In this document: in pieces, positions 45,155-55,918 of the stretch
How positions within the stretch are numbered: the first letter of the stretch is position 1
Layout: each line of letters opens with the position of its first letter
NCBI RefSeq assembly: GCF_011694515.1
Contig: NZ_CP050192.1
Coordinates: 4,906,527-4,970,526 of the forward strand
Source: Mycobacterium sp. DL592
Lineage (GTDB): Bacteria; Actinomycetota; Actinomycetes; Mycobacteriales; Mycobacteriaceae
Direction: 5' to 3'
DNA length: 64,000 bases
The notes under the pieces: generated by a model
Seen by the model: the letters and a program-made list of their open reading frames with translations, nothing else
Told to the model about the DNA's origin: nothing
The model's database searches: none
Made by a program: the position numbers and the translations under genes

Positions 45155-45948
45155 GTCCCTGGACCGCAGCCGTTCGTCCGGGGGCCGGACTGGCGCGGCC
45201 CGGCCTCGTCGGAGCGACGGTTACGGGTGTGCGAATGCGTCTGCGGGCGCCGCCGGGGTGCGCTGCGGGGCAGCGGGGGCAATGCCGCCGGCCCGTCGGA
45301 CTGCAGCAGCTCGATGAGTTCACCGGCGACTTCGGCCAGCCGCCGCTCGTCGGCGTAGGCCAGCTTGCGTGGCAGTTCGTCCAGCGGCACCCAGGCCACC
45401 TCGGTGACCTCGACGTCCTCGTCGCACAGTTCCCCGCCGGAGAAGCGCATCAGATAGTGGTGGACCGTCTTGTGGACGCGCATGCCCTCGGTGACGAACC
45501 AGTAGTCGATGCTGCCAAGCGCGGCAAGCACGTGACCCTGTATCCCGGTCTCCTCCGCCACTTCGCGGATGGCTGTCTGCTCGGCGGTCTCACCTTGTTC
45601 GATGTGGCCCTTCGGCAGCGACCACAACATCCGGCCGCGGCGGTCCATCCGGCCGATCAGGGCGGCCACCTGCGTTTCGCGCGGCCCGTCGATCCCGTCG
45701 ATGACCAGGCCGCCCGCCGACGTCTCGTGCACGGTGCGCAGGCGTGCGTTGGCGCGGCGCTCAGGCCGTGGCCGGTTGGATTTGCCGGTGCGGGGTTTCG
45801 CGCCGTCAGCAGGGGCGGCGGGGTTGGGCGGGGGGGCGGCTTCCGGTGTGCGATTGTCGGCTGCGACGTGCTGCGGCGGACCGGCAGCGCGACGACCACG
45901 ACGCCGACCCCGGCGCCGTCGTGGTTTGGCCTGTTCGCCGTCCGACAC
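45151..45948 (-). CDS. mutT4: MutT4, Nudix hydrolase
   Basis: A 265-residue protein. A basic N-terminus ([13 protein letters not shown], then Pro/Ala-rich to about 70) precedes a Nudix domain. The Nudix box at about residues 120-142 contains GHIEQGE and REVAEETG, all catalytic acids present. Homologues hydrolyse nucleoside or dinucleoside polyphosphates. GTG at 45948 (product [13 protein letters not shown]) matches the M. tuberculosis start; the frame also opens at 45969. It is divergent from pcnA with 88 bp between, and first in the block that continues to murJ. Confidence 0.9.
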   Translation of the reverse strand: MSDGEQAKPRRRRGRRRGRRAAGPPQHVAADNRTPEAAPPPNPAAPADGAKPRTGKSNRPRPERRANARLRTVHETSAGGLVIDGIDGPRETQVAALIGRMDRRGRMLWSLPKGHIEQGETAEQTAIREVAEETGIQGHVLAALGSIDYWFVTEGMRVHKTVHHYLMRFSGGELCDEDVEVTEVAWVPLDELPRKLAYADERRLAEVAGELIELLQSDGPAALPPLPRSAPRRRPQTHSHTRNRRSDEAGPRQSGPRTNGCGPGT

Positions 45949-46036
45949 CCAAGCGATAGTAGCTGGCACGTGCTGGCCGTCCCGGCCGCACTCGCCGGAT
46001 GCAGCCGGGACCGCGGGACTACTAGGCTGACCCGAC

Positions 46037-47488
46037 GTGTCCCACCCCTCTCAGGACGTCGAGCTCCTCGCCCGCGCCCTTGTCGAGCTCAACCGGCAAG
46101 GTGAGCTGCTCAGCGAGCTGGGCGTGCTGTTCGACGCTGCCGGGTATGAGCTCTACCTGGTCGGCGGCAGCGTGCGCGACGCGTTCCTGGGTCGGCTGAC
46201 CACGGATCTGGATTTCACCACCGACGCCCGGCCCGACGTGGTTCAGCGCATCGTCCGGTCGTGGGCTGACGCACTGTGGGACACCGGCATCGACTTCGGC
46301 ACCGTCGGGGTGGGCAAGTACGGCCAGCGGCTGGAGATCACCACCTTCCGCGCCGACAGCTACGACCAGGTGTCGCGCAATCCGCAGGTGCAGTACGGGG
46401 AGCGCCTCGAAGACGACCTGGTGCGCCGCGACTTCACCGTCAATGCGATGGCCGTGCGGATCACCGCGGACGGTCCCGGGGAGTTCATCGATCCGCTCGG
46501 CGGGCTGGCGGCGCTGGAGCAACGGATCCTGGACACCCCGGCCGCCCCCGAGGTGTCCTTCGGCGATGACCCGCTGCGGATGCTGCGCGCCGCGCGGTTC
46601 GTCTCGCAGCTGCAGTTCGGTGTCGCCGACCGGGTGCGCAGTGCCATCGAGGAGATGGCTCCGCAACTGGCCCGCGTCACGGTCGAACGGGTGGCCGTGG
46701 AACTGGACAAGATGCTGCTCGGCGCCGACCCGGTGGCCGGGATCGACCTGATGGTGCACACCGGTCTGGGTGATGTGGTGCTGCCCGAGATCGGCGGCAT
46801 GCAGATGGCCATCGACGAACACCACCAGCACAAGGACGTCTACCAGCATTCTTTGACGGTGCTGAGGCAGGCGATGGCGCTGGAAGAACCCGACGGCCCG
46901 GACCTGGTGCTGCGCTGGGCGGCGCTGCTGCACGACATCGGCAAGCCCGCCACCCGCAAGCACGAATCCGACGGCGGGGTGAGCTTTCACCACCATGAGG
47001 TGGTCGGCGCCAAGATGGTCCGTAAGCGGATGCGGGCGCTGAAGTACTCCAAGCAGATGGTCGACGACGTCTCCCAGCTGGTGTACCTGCACCTGCGCTT
47101 CCACGGATACGGCGACGGCAAGTGGACGGATTCGGCGGTTCGCCGCTATGTCGCCGACGCCGGCCTGCTGCTGCCCAGGCTGCACAAGTTGGTCCGCGCC
47201 GACTGCACCACCCGCAACAAGCGGCGTGCGGCGCGTTTGCAGGCCAACTACGACGACCTCGAGACGCGGATCGCCGAACTGGCCGCCAAAGAGGATCTCG
47301 CCAGGGTCCGTCCGGATCTCGACGGCAACGAGATCATGCAGCTGCTCGGCATCCCGGCGGGCCCGCAGGTCGGCGAGGCGTGGAACTTCCTCAGGGAGCT
47401 GCGCCTGGACCGCGGCCCACTCGACCGCGACGAGGCCGTCGCCGAATTGCTGGCGTGGTGGAACGCAAAGGGCACGCCCACCGTCTGA
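46037..47488 (+). CDS. pcnA: CCA tRNA nucleotidyltransferase
   Basis: A 483-residue class II nucleotidyltransferase that adds or repairs the 3' CCA of tRNAs. This is needed here because both tRNA genes in the window lack encoded CCA. The polymerase head has [28 protein letters not shown] with the catalytic DLDFTTD, and [12 protein letters not shown]-terminal HD domain has [14 protein letters not shown] and [13 protein letters not shown]. The annotation 'poly(A) polymerase' for homologues is historical. GTG start at 46037. Confidence 0.95.
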   Translation: MSHPSQDVELLARALVELNRQGELLSELGVLFDAAGYELYLVGGSVRDAFLGRLTTDLDFTTDARPDVVQRIVRSWADALWDTGIDFGTVGVGKYGQRLEITTFRADSYDQVSRNPQVQYGERLEDDLVRRDFTVNAMAVRITADGPGEFIDPLGGLAALEQRILDTPAAPEVSFGDDPLRMLRAARFVSQLQFGVADRVRSAIEEMAPQLARVTVERVAVELDKMLLGADPVAGIDLMVHTGLGDVVLPEIGGMQMAIDEHHQHKDVYQHSLTVLRQAMALEEPDGPDLVLRWAALLHDIGKPATRKHESDGGVSFHHHEVVGAKMVRKRMRALKYSKQMVDDVSQLVYLHLRFHGYGDGKWTDSAVRRYVADAGLLLPRLHKLVRADCTTRNKRRAARLQANYDDLETRIAELAAKEDLARVRPDLDGNEIMQLLGIPAGPQVGEAWNFLRELRLDRGPLDRDEAVAELLAWWNAKGTPTV

Positions 47489-47494
47489 TCTGTC

Positions 47495-48008
47495 GTGGAC
47501 TACTGCCTTGGACCCGGCGACGGTACCGCGGAGATGTTCAGCGGTAAGCCCGATCTGGATATCGACGGTGACGGCGAATTCGACAGCCTGCGAATGGATT
47601 TTGACGGTGACGGACTGTTCGACGACGCCATGACCGACGCCGACTCAGACGGCCTGGCCGATCAGGCTGCGCTCGATCTCGACGATGACGGCACCGCCGA
47701 GAGCCGCTACAGCGACGACGGGTCGGGCACGTGGACGTTGACCGCCGCCGGTCCGGCGGGGCCGCTGCGGTGGTTCGGGCTCGACGGTGTCGAACACGTC
47801 GACGGCCCGGCCGATATCGACGGTGACGGCCGCGAGGACCGGCTGCTCGACGTCGACCGCGACGGTCTGGCCGATCGTGCGCTGCACGGCCGGCCAGGGC
47901 GGCGGCTTCGACAGCGGGTGGGTCGATACCGACGGCGACGGGCACTGGGACGTCAAGCTCAGCGACGCCGACGGTGACGGCACCGCCGACGACGCGACCG
48001 CGCTCTAG
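47495..48008 (+). pseudogene. Asp/Gly-repeat (DxDGDG) protein, frameshifted (Rv3906c-like)
   Basis: GTG at 47495 opens a protein full of DIDGDGEFD-like units (LDIDGDGEFD, MDFDGDGLFDD, ADSDGLADQ, ADIDGDGRED, DVDRDGLAD), resembling calcium-binding EF-hand or dockerin loops. Near 47885-47895 the frame breaks. The original frame runs into Arg-rich codons ending at 47977, while a +1 shift restores TAGQGGGFDSGWVDTDGDGHWDVKL and a natural end DGTADDATAL at 48008. There is no signal peptide. It follows pcnA by 6 bp. It is either a real frameshift mutation or a sequencing error in a GC-rich stretch. Confidence 0.7.
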
Positions 48009-48009
48009 A

Positions 48010-48786
48010 TCACCGGCCGCTGCCCGGCGGCCCCGCGAAGGCCTGCGCGATCGTCAGCCAGCGCTCGGCATCGGGACCGACCGCCATGATGTCCAGGGCT
48101 GCTCGCGGGCGTCGTTGGGTCACCAGGAAGCAGAAGTCCAGGGCCGACCCGCTGACCCGTTGCGCGGCCTCCGGCGGGCCCCACACCCAGCGGTCACCGC
48201 CCGGCGTGCTCAGTTCGACCCGGAACGGCTCGGCGGGCGCGGGCAGCCCGTGCACGCTGAACGCGAAGTCGCGGGTGCGCACACCCAGGTGCGCGATCGA
48301 CTTCAACCGCTCGGTCGGCTGCACCTCGACGCCGAGCGCGTCGGCGACGTCCAGGCCGTGCGCCCAGGTTTCCATCAGCCTCGCCGTGGCCATCGACGGT
48401 GCGCTCATCGGCGGTCCGAACCACAGCAGCTTGCGGCCGTCGGCGACCCCGCGCAGCTCCTGGTGCAGACGGGCGCGGGTAGCGCGCCACTGGGCCAGCA
48501 GCTGCTCAGGCGCGGTGCCGGCGGCGATGTCCGCGGCGGCCTTGTCGACGAATCCCAGCGGGTCGGCATTGGCAGCTGCCAGCATCGCGGTGAAGCCGGC
48601 CTCGTCGGTGATCGACGTCAGCGCCGCCTGGTCGGTCCACCACAAGTGGGCGATCTGGTGGGCGATGGTCCAGCCCGCTGCCGGCGTCGGCGTGCTCCAC
48701 CCGTCGTCGGTCAGTGGGGCGACCAACGCGTCGAGGGCGTCGCTCTCGTCACGCAGATCGTCGATGATCGGACCCGCATCGGCCAT
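48010..48786 (-). CDS. TIGR03084-family metal-binding protein (Rv0036c-like)
   Basis: A 258-residue DinB-like protein. The N-terminal half is the mycothiol-dependent maleylpyruvate isomerase-type metal-binding bundle ([19 protein letters not shown] with His ligands, and [18 protein letters not shown]). The C-terminal half, with [12 protein letters not shown], is the wHTH/SCP-like part of TIGR03084. Function unknown; a mycothiol-linked transferase is possible. It converges on the frameshifted repeat gene with one base between. Confidence 0.82.
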   Translation of the reverse strand: MADAGPIIDDLRDESDALDALVAPLTDDGWSTPTPAAGWTIAHQIAHLWWTDQAALTSITDEAGFTAMLAAANADPLGFVDKAAADIAAGTAPEQLLAQWRATRARLHQELRGVADGRKLLWFGPPMSAPSMATARLMETWAHGLDVADALGVEVQPTERLKSIAHLGVRTRDFAFSVHGLPAPAEPFRVELSTPGGDRWVWGPPEAAQRVSGSALDFCFLVTQRRPRAALDIMAVGPDAERWLTIAQAFAGPPGSGR

Positions 48787-48796
48787 GGCCGCCAGC

Positions 48797-50086
48797 CTAG
48801 AGCGCGGTGCTGCCCCGGTTACCGACGGCCGCGTGCACGGCCAGCCCCACGAGGTAGATCAGCGAGCCCGACAACGCCAGCAGCGGGGCATGTCCGTCGC
48901 GCGGGATCACCGCCGCCGACACCGTCGTGGCGAGGATGAAGGACACCCAGAACAGCGAGTCCTGCACCGCGAACACGTGGCCGCGCAGCGCGTCGTCGAC
49001 GTCGATCTGCATTGCGGTGTCGGCACACAGCTTGACCACCTGGCCGGCCATGCCGAGGAAGAAGCCGCACAACACCATGACCACCAGCTGCAGAGTGGCC
49101 CCGGCAACCTGGATGACGGCCGCGCACATGAGTGCCGCGTTCGCCGTCGCGTAGCGGCCCCACCGTCGAACCGCCACCGGGGTGAACACATTGGCCAGGA
49201 ACGAACCGCTTCCGGTGGCGGCGACGAAGATGACTGCGGTGCCCAGCCCCAGGCCGGCGACCTCCGGGGTGTCGCTGTGCCGCACGATCACCAGCACCAG
49301 CAGTGAGTTGATGCCGAACACCATCCGGTGGGCGGCCAGCCCGGACAGGGTGGCCGCGACGGTCGGCGTGGTCACGACAGTCCGCGCGCCATACAGCCAT
49401 CCGGTGGCGACCGCATAGAACGCGGAGCCGTGCACGGCCCGTTCGGTTTCGTCGGGCCCCAGTTCGTGGCTCGGGAACCGCAGCGACAGCCACAGTGCCA
49501 GCGCGACGGGAATCGCGACGATGAAGATGATGGTCGCCGCCCCGGTGTCGCCGGCGCCGAAGATCCACCGGGGCAACAGCATGAAGTTGGCGCCGAGGAA
49601 GGTGGCCGTGGCCCCGGTCGCGGTGGCCACCGAGTTCATGGTCACCACCTGGTCGCGGGGCACCACGTGCGGCAGTGCCGCCGACAGGCCCGAGGTGACG
49701 AATCGGCTGAACCCGTTGACGATCAACGCGCTGCACAACACCACCAGGTCGCTGGCGCCGGCGGCCAACAGCACACCGGCGGCGATCACCAGGACCAGGC
49801 GACCGGCGTTGGCGCCGACGAGTACCGTGCGGCGATCCCAGCGGTCCAGCAGCGCCCCGGCGAACGGGCCGACGATCGAATAGGGAAGGAACAACACCGC
49901 GAACGCGCCGGCCACCGCCCACGGGTCCGCGGCGCGCTCCGGGTTGAACAACAAGCCGCCGGCCAGCGCTGCCTGGAACAGGCCGTCGCCGAACTGGCTT
50001 GCGGTGCGCAGCTCCAGCAGCCGCCAGAACTCGGGCATGCCACGCACCGCACGCCACAGCGAACCGGGTGCGCTGGCGTCGACCAT
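48797..50086 (-). CDS. MFS transporter (Rv0037c-like)
   Basis: A 429-residue major-facilitator protein with about 12 transmembrane segments. The first is preceded by [37 protein letters not shown]. The motif A-like loop is [12 protein letters not shown] between helices 2 and 3. The substrate is unknown. ATG at 50086 is preferred since GGAGGG abuts it; the frame stays open upstream to 50230 but that part looks non-coding. It is divergent from the AlgH-type gene with 77 bp between starts. Confidence 0.87.
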   Translation of the reverse strand: MVDASAPGSLWRAVRGMPEFWRLLELRTASQFGDGLFQAALAGGLLFNPERAADPWAVAGAFAVLFLPYSIVGPFAGALLDRWDRRTVLVGANAGRLVLVIAAGVLLAAGASDLVVLCSALIVNGFSRFVTSGLSAALPHVVPRDQVVTMNSVATATGATATFLGANFMLLPRWIFGAGDTGAATIIFIVAIPVALALWLSLRFPSHELGPDETERAVHGSAFYAVATGWLYGARTVVTTPTVAATLSGLAAHRMVFGINSLLVLVIVRHSDTPEVAGLGLGTAVIFVAATGSGSFLANVFTPVAVRRWGRYATANAALMCAAVIQVAGATLQLVVMVLCGFFLGMAGQVVKLCADTAMQIDVDDALRGHVFAVQDSLFWVSFILATTVSAAVIPRDGHAPLLALSGSLIYLVGLAVHAAVGNRGSTAL

Positions 50087-50163
50087 CCCTCCAACACTAC
50101 AAATCTCTGCCGGGCGGCTGCCTGTTCGCCACCACGACACCGCGGTGATGCGATGATGGTGCA

Positions 50164-50769
50164 GTGGCACAGCCGGAGGATCCTGAGGACTTCGTCGCGC
50201 CCGCAGCCAACCGAGTGCGGGCCGGAACACTGCTGCTTGCCAACACCGATCTGATGGAGCCGACCTTCCGGCGCAGCGTCATCTACGTCGTCGAACACAA
50301 CGACGGCGGCACCCTGGGTGTGGTCCTCAATCGGCCGAGTGAAACCGCCGTCTACAACGTGTTGCCGCAGTGGGCGAAGCTGGCCACCAAGCCGAAGACC
50401 ATGTTCGTAGGCGGGCCGGTGAAACGCGATGCCGCCCTGTGCCTGGGCACGCTGCGGGTGGGGACCGATCCGCAGGGCATGCCCGGCCTGCGCCACATCG
50501 CGGGCCGGATGGTGATGGTCGATCTCGACGCCGACCCCGACCTGATCGAACCTGCCATAGAAGGGGTGCGTATCTTCGCCGGCTATTCCGGCTGGACAAT
50601 CGGCCAGCTGGAGGGCGAGATCGAACGCGACGACTGGATTGTGTTGTCGGCCTTGCCTTCTGACGTGCTGGTCGAACCGAAGGTGGACTTGTGGGGGCGG
50701 GTGCTGCGCCGTCAGCCGCTGCCGCTGTCGCTGCTGGCGACCCACCCCATCGACGTCAGCCGCAACTAG
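50164..50769 (+). CDS. YqgE/AlgH family protein (UPF0301, Rv0038-like)
   Basis: A 201-residue cytoplasmic protein. The family signature is clear: [40 protein letters not shown] near the start, VFVGGPV-type motif (here [11 protein letters not shown]), and [17 protein letters not shown]. The function is unknown; an AlgH name comes from Pseudomonas. GTG at 50164. It converges with the broken symporter gene (stop 50766 overlaps by four bases). Confidence 0.9.
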   Translation: MAQPEDPEDFVAPAANRVRAGTLLLANTDLMEPTFRRSVIYVVEHNDGGTLGVVLNRPSETAVYNVLPQWAKLATKPKTMFVGGPVKRDAALCLGTLRVGTDPQGMPGLRHIAGRMVMVDLDADPDLIEPAIEGVRIFAGYSGWTIGQLEGEIERDDWIVLSALPSDVLVEPKVDLWGRVLRRQPLPLSLLATHPIDVSRN

Positions 50770-51466
50770 TCCGCTGCGCTGCGCGCCAGCCGGCTGGCGA
50801 TCACCGCGCAGACGAACAGCTGAATCTGGTGAAACAGCATGAGGGGCAACATGATCAGGCCCACGCTGGGAGCCGGGAACAACACCAGGGCCATCGGCAG
50901 CCCGGAGGCCAGGCTTTTCTTCGAGCCGCAGAACATCAGCACGATGGAGTCCCCGCGGTCCAGTCCGGCCAGCCGGCCGGTCAGCACGGTGATGCCCAGC
51001 ACCACCGCCAGCAGCGCGGCGCTGACGACGGCGACGGCGACCACGCGCCACGGCTGCACGCTGTTCCAGATGTGCTCGGTCATCCGCACCGAGAACGCGG
51101 CGTAGACGATCAGCAGGATCGAGCCGCGGTCGACGACGCTCGTCAGTGCGGTGTGCCGAGTGATCCACGGGGCCAGCCAGGGCCGCAGCAGCTGGCCGAC
51201 GGCGAACGGCAGTAGCAGCTGCAGCACGATGTCGACGATCGCCGAGCCGTCGACGTGCGGCGCCCCGCCCAGCGGCATCAACGCGACGACGAGCAACGGT
51301 GTGAGCACGACTCCGAGGATGTTGGACAGCGACGCACTGACGATCGCCGCCGACACATGGCCGCGGGCGCAACTCGGGCGGGCAGCACCGTCGCGATCGC
51401 CACGACGGCGACGAGCAGCAGCAGGAAGGTGTCGACGGGTAGCCGCGACAGTGAGCCCCTGCTCAC
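50766..51466 (-). pseudogene. Bile acid:Na+ symporter-type gene with internal deletion
   Basis: GTG at 51466 opens SRGSLSRLPVDTFLLLLVAVV, AIATVLPARVAP, the normal N-terminus of SBF-like (YfeH-type) transporters. Right after this, near 51360-51370, the similarity jumps to GHVSAAIVSASLSNILGVVL in another frame. It continues to the normal C-terminus with KKSLASGLPMALVLFP and LPLMLFHQIQLFVCAVIASRL. The family is about 310-330 residues with 10 helices; about 100 residues (helices 2-5) are missing and the joined parts are out of phase. A 196-residue frame from GTG 51356 remains but cannot be a full transporter. Confidence 0.7.
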
Positions 51467-51470
51467 CGGC

Positions 51471-51818
51471 CTACTGGCAGGACCGCACGCAGCTGGTGCA
51501 GCTGCCCGCGCACCCGCTCGCCGTCGCTTCGCGGCGGGAGGCGTAGCGGGCGCCCTGCCAGGATCCGGCGCCGATCGTGCCGAGCGCACCGAGCCCGCAG
51601 ACGACGACTGCCAGCAGCCCCAGGGGCGACGGCGCGGCCAGCGCCGCGGCCCCGCCGACGGCGAGCATCACCGCGGCTGCCAGCTGGGTGGGTGCCACGG
51701 TGCGCATCACCTCGGAGGTGAGGTCGGTGGCGGGATGGCGCAGCGTCCACAGGCCCGACCCACCGACCAAAACGGCCAGGGCCAGGCACACCACACCCGC
51801 AATCAGCATGGGCCCCAC
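51471..51818 (-). CDS. Small membrane protein (Rv0039c-like)
   Basis: A 115-residue protein with three hydrophobic helices (about 3-24, 42-62 and 66-86). Its unusual C-terminus, ASGCAGSCTSCVRSCQ, has four cysteines. The first helix begins at the ATG (MGPMLIAGVVCLALAVLVGG). The function is unknown. Position between the Rv0038-like and Rv0040c-like genes supports the assignment. The Cys-rich tail could bind metal or form disulphides. Confidence 0.65.
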   Translation of the reverse strand: MGPMLIAGVVCLALAVLVGGSGLWTLRHPATDLTSEVMRTVAPTQLAAAVMLAVGGAAALAAPSPLGLLAVVVCGLGALGTIGAGSWQGARYASRREATASGCAGSCTSCVRSCQ

Positions 51819-51833
51819 AATACGAGTCGCGGG

Positions 51834-52793
51834 TCAGCGGTGCTGCGCCGGATCCGCGGGAACGGTGACCGTGACGGTCGCGGTGGCGGCGGTGTTGGTC
51901 AGCGGGGCGGCCGCCGGTGCACTGCTCGGAGCGGCGACGGCCGATGCATCGGGCGCGGGCGCGGTCGCGGGTGCTGCCGGTGCGGCGGCGGGTGCTGCCG
52001 GTGTCGCGGTCGGCGAGGTCACCCGGAACCCGTTGACGATGGCATCGGTGGCGTCGGCGGTGGCGACGACCTGGCTGGCCGAGGTCGTCACGTACAGCGA
52101 CACCAGATAGCGGTCGGCGCCGGACTGTGCGATGACATTGCGCCGCGAGGTGTTCAACGTCAGGTCGTTCTCGCGGTAGGTGCCCTCGATGATCGAGGAC
52201 GGGAAGCCCCCGAAGTCGCCCATCGACGCGCTGGTGGACTGCCAGGCGAACAGCTGCTGGCTGTCGACGTAACCGTGGGTGATCGCTTCCTTGGGGTCGA
52301 ACTCGCCGACCAGCTTGTACACCTTCAGCTGGGCGTTGGAAGTGTAGAGGCCGTCGCCCCCGACTCTGTCGGCCAGGACGGTGAAGGCGTCGGGAACGTT
52401 GGGGTCGGGTACCACGCTCCATCCGCGCGGCATCGGCAGCACGATGTTGAGTGCGGTGAAGCCGCTGGCCTTCTGCGGCTCCAGCACCACGCCCTTGGCC
52501 TTGAAGTACTCGGCCAGGGTGCCCGACGTCGCGGGTACGAGGGTCTCTGGGGCAGCCGCGGCGGTGGGCGCGGTGACGGTGGTGGGAACCTCCAGCGGTG
52601 CCGAGGTGGCGGGAGTGGCGACCACGGATGCGGCCTGCGGGGTAACGGTGGCGGATTGGGTGATGGCAGGTGCCGGCGGGACGGGGAGGACCGGTTCGGC
52701 CGACGCGCTGGCGCCGGCAAACCCGAGCACGGCTGCCGACCCGGCTGCCACACCACCTACAAGTACCCGCCAGTTACGGGCGTTCGTGATCAT
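51834..52793 (-). CDS. mtc28: Proline-rich secreted antigen Mtc28 (Rv0040c), LpqN/LpqT-like
   Basis: A 319-residue exported protein. A signal peptide (about 1-33, [25 protein letters not shown]) is followed by a Pro/Ala/Thr-rich segment to about 100. Next comes the globular LpqN/LpqT-type domain (about 110-250: [31 protein letters not shown]...[13 protein letters not shown]), then a Pro/Ala-rich tail. There is no lipobox Cys, so it is secreted rather than lipidated. ATG at 52793 is chosen because AAAAGGA lies 8 nt upstream. It is divergent from leuS with a 250-bp gap. Confidence 0.9.
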   Translation of the reverse strand: MITNARNWRVLVGGVAAGSAAVLGFAGASASAEPVLPVPPAPAITQSATVTPQAASVVATPATSAPLEVPTTVTAPTAAAAPETLVPATSGTLAEYFKAKGVVLEPQKASGFTALNIVLPMPRGWSVVPDPNVPDAFTVLADRVGGDGLYTSNAQLKVYKLVGEFDPKEAITHGYVDSQQLFAWQSTSASMGDFGGFPSSIIEGTYRENDLTLNTSRRNVIAQSGADRYLVSLYVTTSASQVVATADATDAIVNGFRVTSPTATPAAPAAAPAAPATAPAPDASAVAAPSSAPAAAPLTNTAATATVTVTVPADPAQHR

Positions 52794-53043
52794 CGCAGAT
52801 GTCCTTTTCGACATTGTTGGGTCAGGTGAAACCCCTTGTCAGGGGCCGACTGTATCGGCCGGCGAAACTCGGAGGGTAGGGCCGGAACACAGCTGGAACC
52901 AACCCCTGACCGCTCTGCAACGCAACCGATACCAAGCCGTTGCGGGGCCGGGGGCAACCGTCACACCGAGGGGCTCGGGTCGGCCACGTCACAGCCCCTT
53001 GCCGGGTCGGCGGAGCCGATCAGCGTGCTTATACCCTGTCTGC

Positions 53044-55908
53044 GTGACCGAATCGCCGACCGCGGGGACCGCCGACGCCGACACCGACGTGCCGCGGCAC
53101 CGCTATACCGCCGACGTGGCGGGGCGGATCGAGCAGACGTGGCAGGACAACTGGCAGAGCTGGGGGACGTTCAACGTGCCCAACCCGGTGGGCTCGCTGG
53201 CGCCGTCGGACGGTTCGGCTGTGCCCGCCGACAAGATGTTCGTCCAGGACATGTTCCCCTACCCGTCCGGGGAGGGATTGCACGTCGGCCACCCGCTGGG
53301 CTACATCGCCACCGACGTCTACGCGCGCTACTTCCGGATGACGGGTCGCAACGTGCTGCACGCGCTGGGCTTCGATGCCTTCGGGCTGCCCGCCGAGCAG
53401 TACGCGGTGCAGACCGGCACCCATCCGCGGGAGCGCACCGAGGCCAACATCGTCAACTTCCGCCGCCAGCTCGGTCGATTGGGGCTGGGCCACGACCAGC
53501 GGCGCAGCTTCTCCACCACCGACGTCGACTTCTACAAGTGGACCCAGTGGATCTTCCTGCAGATCTACAACGCCTGGTTCGACACCGCCGCGAACAAGGC
53601 CCGTCCGATCCACGAGCTGGTCAGTGAATTCGACAGCGGTGCAAGAACTCTCGATGACGGCAGGGTGTGGTCACAGCTGTCGGCCGGCGAACGCGCCGAC
53701 GTGGTGGACGGCTACCGGCTGGTGTACCGCGCCGACTCGCTGGTGAACTGGTGCCCCGGGCTGGGCACAGTGCTGGCCAACGAGGAGGTCACCTCCGACG
53801 GCCGCAGCGAGCGCGGCAACTTCCCGGTGTTCCGGAAGCGGCTGCGGCAGTGGATGATGCGGATCACCGCCTACTCCGACCGGCTGCTCGAGGATCTCGA
53901 TGTGCTGGACTGGCCCGAGAAGGTCAAGACCATGCAGCGCAACTGGATCGGGCGCTCGACAGGCGCCTCGGTGCTGTTCGGCGCGGCCGGTTCCGACATC
54001 GAGGTGTTCACCACCCGCCCCGACACTCTGTTCGGCGCAACGTATCTGGTGCTGGCACCCGAGCACGATCTCGTCGACGGACTGTTGGCCGCGCAGTGGC
54101 CTGACGGGGCCGACGCTCGGTGGACCGGTGGCGCGGCCACCCCCGCCGAAGCGGTGGCGGCCTACCGGCGTGCGATCGCGGCGAAGTCGGACCTGGAACG
54201 CCAGGAGAACAAGACCAAGACCGGTGTCTTCCTCGGCACATATGCCACCAATCCGGCTGACGGACAACAGGTTCCGATCTTCATCGCCGACTACGTCCTA
54301 GCCGGCTACGGCACCGGCGCGATCATGGCCGTGCCCGGCCACGATCAGCGCGACTGGGAGTTCGCCACCGAGTTCGGCCTGCCGATCCGGGAGGTGATTT
54401 CCGGCGGTGACGTCACCGAGGCCGCCCACACGGGCGACGGTGCGCTGGTCAACTCGCAGCACCTGGACGGGCTGGGCGTCGAGGACGCCAAGAAGGCGAT
54501 CACCGAGCGGCTCGAAGCCGACGGCCGCGGCCGTGCGCGGGTCGAATACAAGCTCCGGGATTGGCTTTTCGCGCGTCAGCGGTATTGGGGTGAGCCGTTC
54601 CCGATCGTGTACGACGCCGACGGCCGCGCATATCCGCTGCCGGACTCGGCGTTGCCGGTGGAGCTGCCCGACATCGCCGACTACTCACCGGTGCTGTTCG
54701 ATCCCGACAGTGCCGACAGCGAACCGTCGCCGCCGCTGAACAAGGCGACCGAGTGGGTGCACGTCGACCTCGATCTCGGCGACGGACTCAAGCCCTACAC
54801 CCGCGACACCAACGTCATGCCGCAGTGGGCGGGCAGCTCGTGGTACGAGCTGCGCTACGCCGACCCGCACAACTCAGAAGAGTTCTGCGCCAAGGAGAAC
54901 GAGGCCTACTGGATGGGTCCGCGCCCGGCTGAGCACGGGCCGGCCGACCCCGGCGGGGTGGATCTCTACGTCGGCGGCGTCGAACACGCGGTGCTGCATC
55001 TGCTGTACTCGCGGTTCTGGCACAAGGTTTTGTACGACCTCGGCCACGTCACATCGCGGGAGCCTTACCGCCGCTTGGTGAACCAGGGTTACATCCAGGC
55101 GTTCGCTTACACCGATTCCCGCGGCGCCTACGTGCCGGCCGCTGATGTCGTCGAGCGGGGCGGCAAGTTCTTCCTGCCCGGGCCCGACGGTGAGATCGAG
55201 GTGTTCCAGGAGTTCGGCAAGATCGGCAAGAGCTTGAAGAACTCGATCTCGCCCGACGAGATCTGCGACAACTACGGAGCGGACACGTTGCGCGTCTACG
55301 AGATGTCGATGGGCCCGCTGGAGGCGTCGCGGCCGTGGGCTACCAAGGACGTCGTCGGCGCGCACCGCTTCCTGCAGCGGGTGTGGCGCCTGGTCGTCGA
55401 CGAAAGCACCGGGGCCGAAAGGGTTTCCGAGCACGAGGCGCTCGACGAGCAGACACTGCGCCTGCTGCACCGCACCATTGCCGGTGTCCGCGACGACTAT
55501 GCGGGACTGCGCAACAACACCGCGGCGGCCAAGCTCATCGAGTACACCAACCACCTCACCAAGGAAGGCATCACCGCGCGCGCGGCGCTGGAGCCGCTGG
55601 TGCTCATGGTGGCGCCGCTCGCCCCGCATCTGGCCGAGGAGCTGTGGCGGCGGCTGGGCCACGACACGTCGCTGGCGCACGGCCCGTTCCCGCTGGCCGA
55701 CGAGGCCTACCTGGTGACCGACACCGTCGAGTACCCGGTGCAGGTCAACGGGAAGGTGCGCGGACGCATCACGGTCGCCGCGGACGCCAACAAGGCCAGC
55801 CTGGAGGCTGCGGCACTGGCCGACGAGAAGGTGCAGGCGTTCCTGGCCGGTGCCACACCGAAGAAGGTCATCGTCGTGCCGGGGCGCCTGGTCAACCTCG
55901 TGCTCTAG
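53044..55908 (+). CDS. leuS: Leucyl-tRNA synthetase
   Basis: A 954-residue class I aminoacyl-tRNA synthetase. The HIGH motif is [10 protein letters not shown] ([12 protein letters not shown]), the CP1 editing domain (about 270-470) has the threonine-rich loop [15 protein letters not shown], and the KMSKS equivalent is KIGKSLKNS, a variant usual in mycobacteria. The anticodon and C-terminal domains are complete, ending [23 protein letters not shown] at 53044 matches the family N-terminus VTESPTAGT. Upstream frames to 52381 run through mtc28 and are not coding. It converges with the SDR gene. Confidence 0.97.
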   Translation: MTESPTAGTADADTDVPRHRYTADVAGRIEQTWQDNWQSWGTFNVPNPVGSLAPSDGSAVPADKMFVQDMFPYPSGEGLHVGHPLGYIATDVYARYFRMTGRNVLHALGFDAFGLPAEQYAVQTGTHPRERTEANIVNFRRQLGRLGLGHDQRRSFSTTDVDFYKWTQWIFLQIYNAWFDTAANKARPIHELVSEFDSGARTLDDGRVWSQLSAGERADVVDGYRLVYRADSLVNWCPGLGTVLANEEVTSDGRSERGNFPVFRKRLRQWMMRITAYSDRLLEDLDVLDWPEKVKTMQRNWIGRSTGASVLFGAAGSDIEVFTTRPDTLFGATYLVLAPEHDLVDGLLAAQWPDGADARWTGGAATPAEAVAAYRRAIAAKSDLERQENKTKTGVFLGTYATNPADGQQVPIFIADYVLAGYGTGAIMAVPGHDQRDWEFATEFGLPIREVISGGDVTEAAHTGDGALVNSQHLDGLGVEDAKKAITERLEADGRGRARVEYKLRDWLFARQRYWGEPFPIVYDADGRAYPLPDSALPVELPDIADYSPVLFDPDSADSEPSPPLNKATEWVHVDLDLGDGLKPYTRDTNVMPQWAGSSWYELRYADPHNSEEFCAKENEAYWMGPRPAEHGPADPGGVDLYVGGVEHAVLHLLYSRFWHKVLYDLGHVTSREPYRRLVNQGYIQAFAYTDSRGAYVPAADVVERGGKFFLPGPDGEIEVFQEFGKIGKSLKNSISPDEICDNYGADTLRVYEMSMGPLEASRPWATKDVVGAHRFLQRVWRLVVDESTGAERVSEHEALDEQTLRLLHRTIAGVRDDYAGLRNNTAAAKLIEYTNHLTKEGITARAALEPLVLMVAPLAPHLAEELWRRLGHDTSLAHGPFPLADEAYLVTDTVEYPVQVNGKVRGRITVAADANKASLEAAALADEKVQAFLAGATPKKVIVVPGRLVNLVL

Positions 55909-55918
55909 TGCGCCGACA

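Noticed and set aside
47787..48008. A separate 73-residue gene at the end of the DGD-repeat region
   Set aside because: Only its second half looks like protein, and that half continues the upstream repeat protein after a frameshift.
52815..53043. A T-box riboswitch upstream of leuS
   Set aside because: A stretch CAGCTGGAACC loosely recalls the T-box sequence, but I see no specifier stem or antiterminator, and actinobacterial T-boxes are mainly before ileS.
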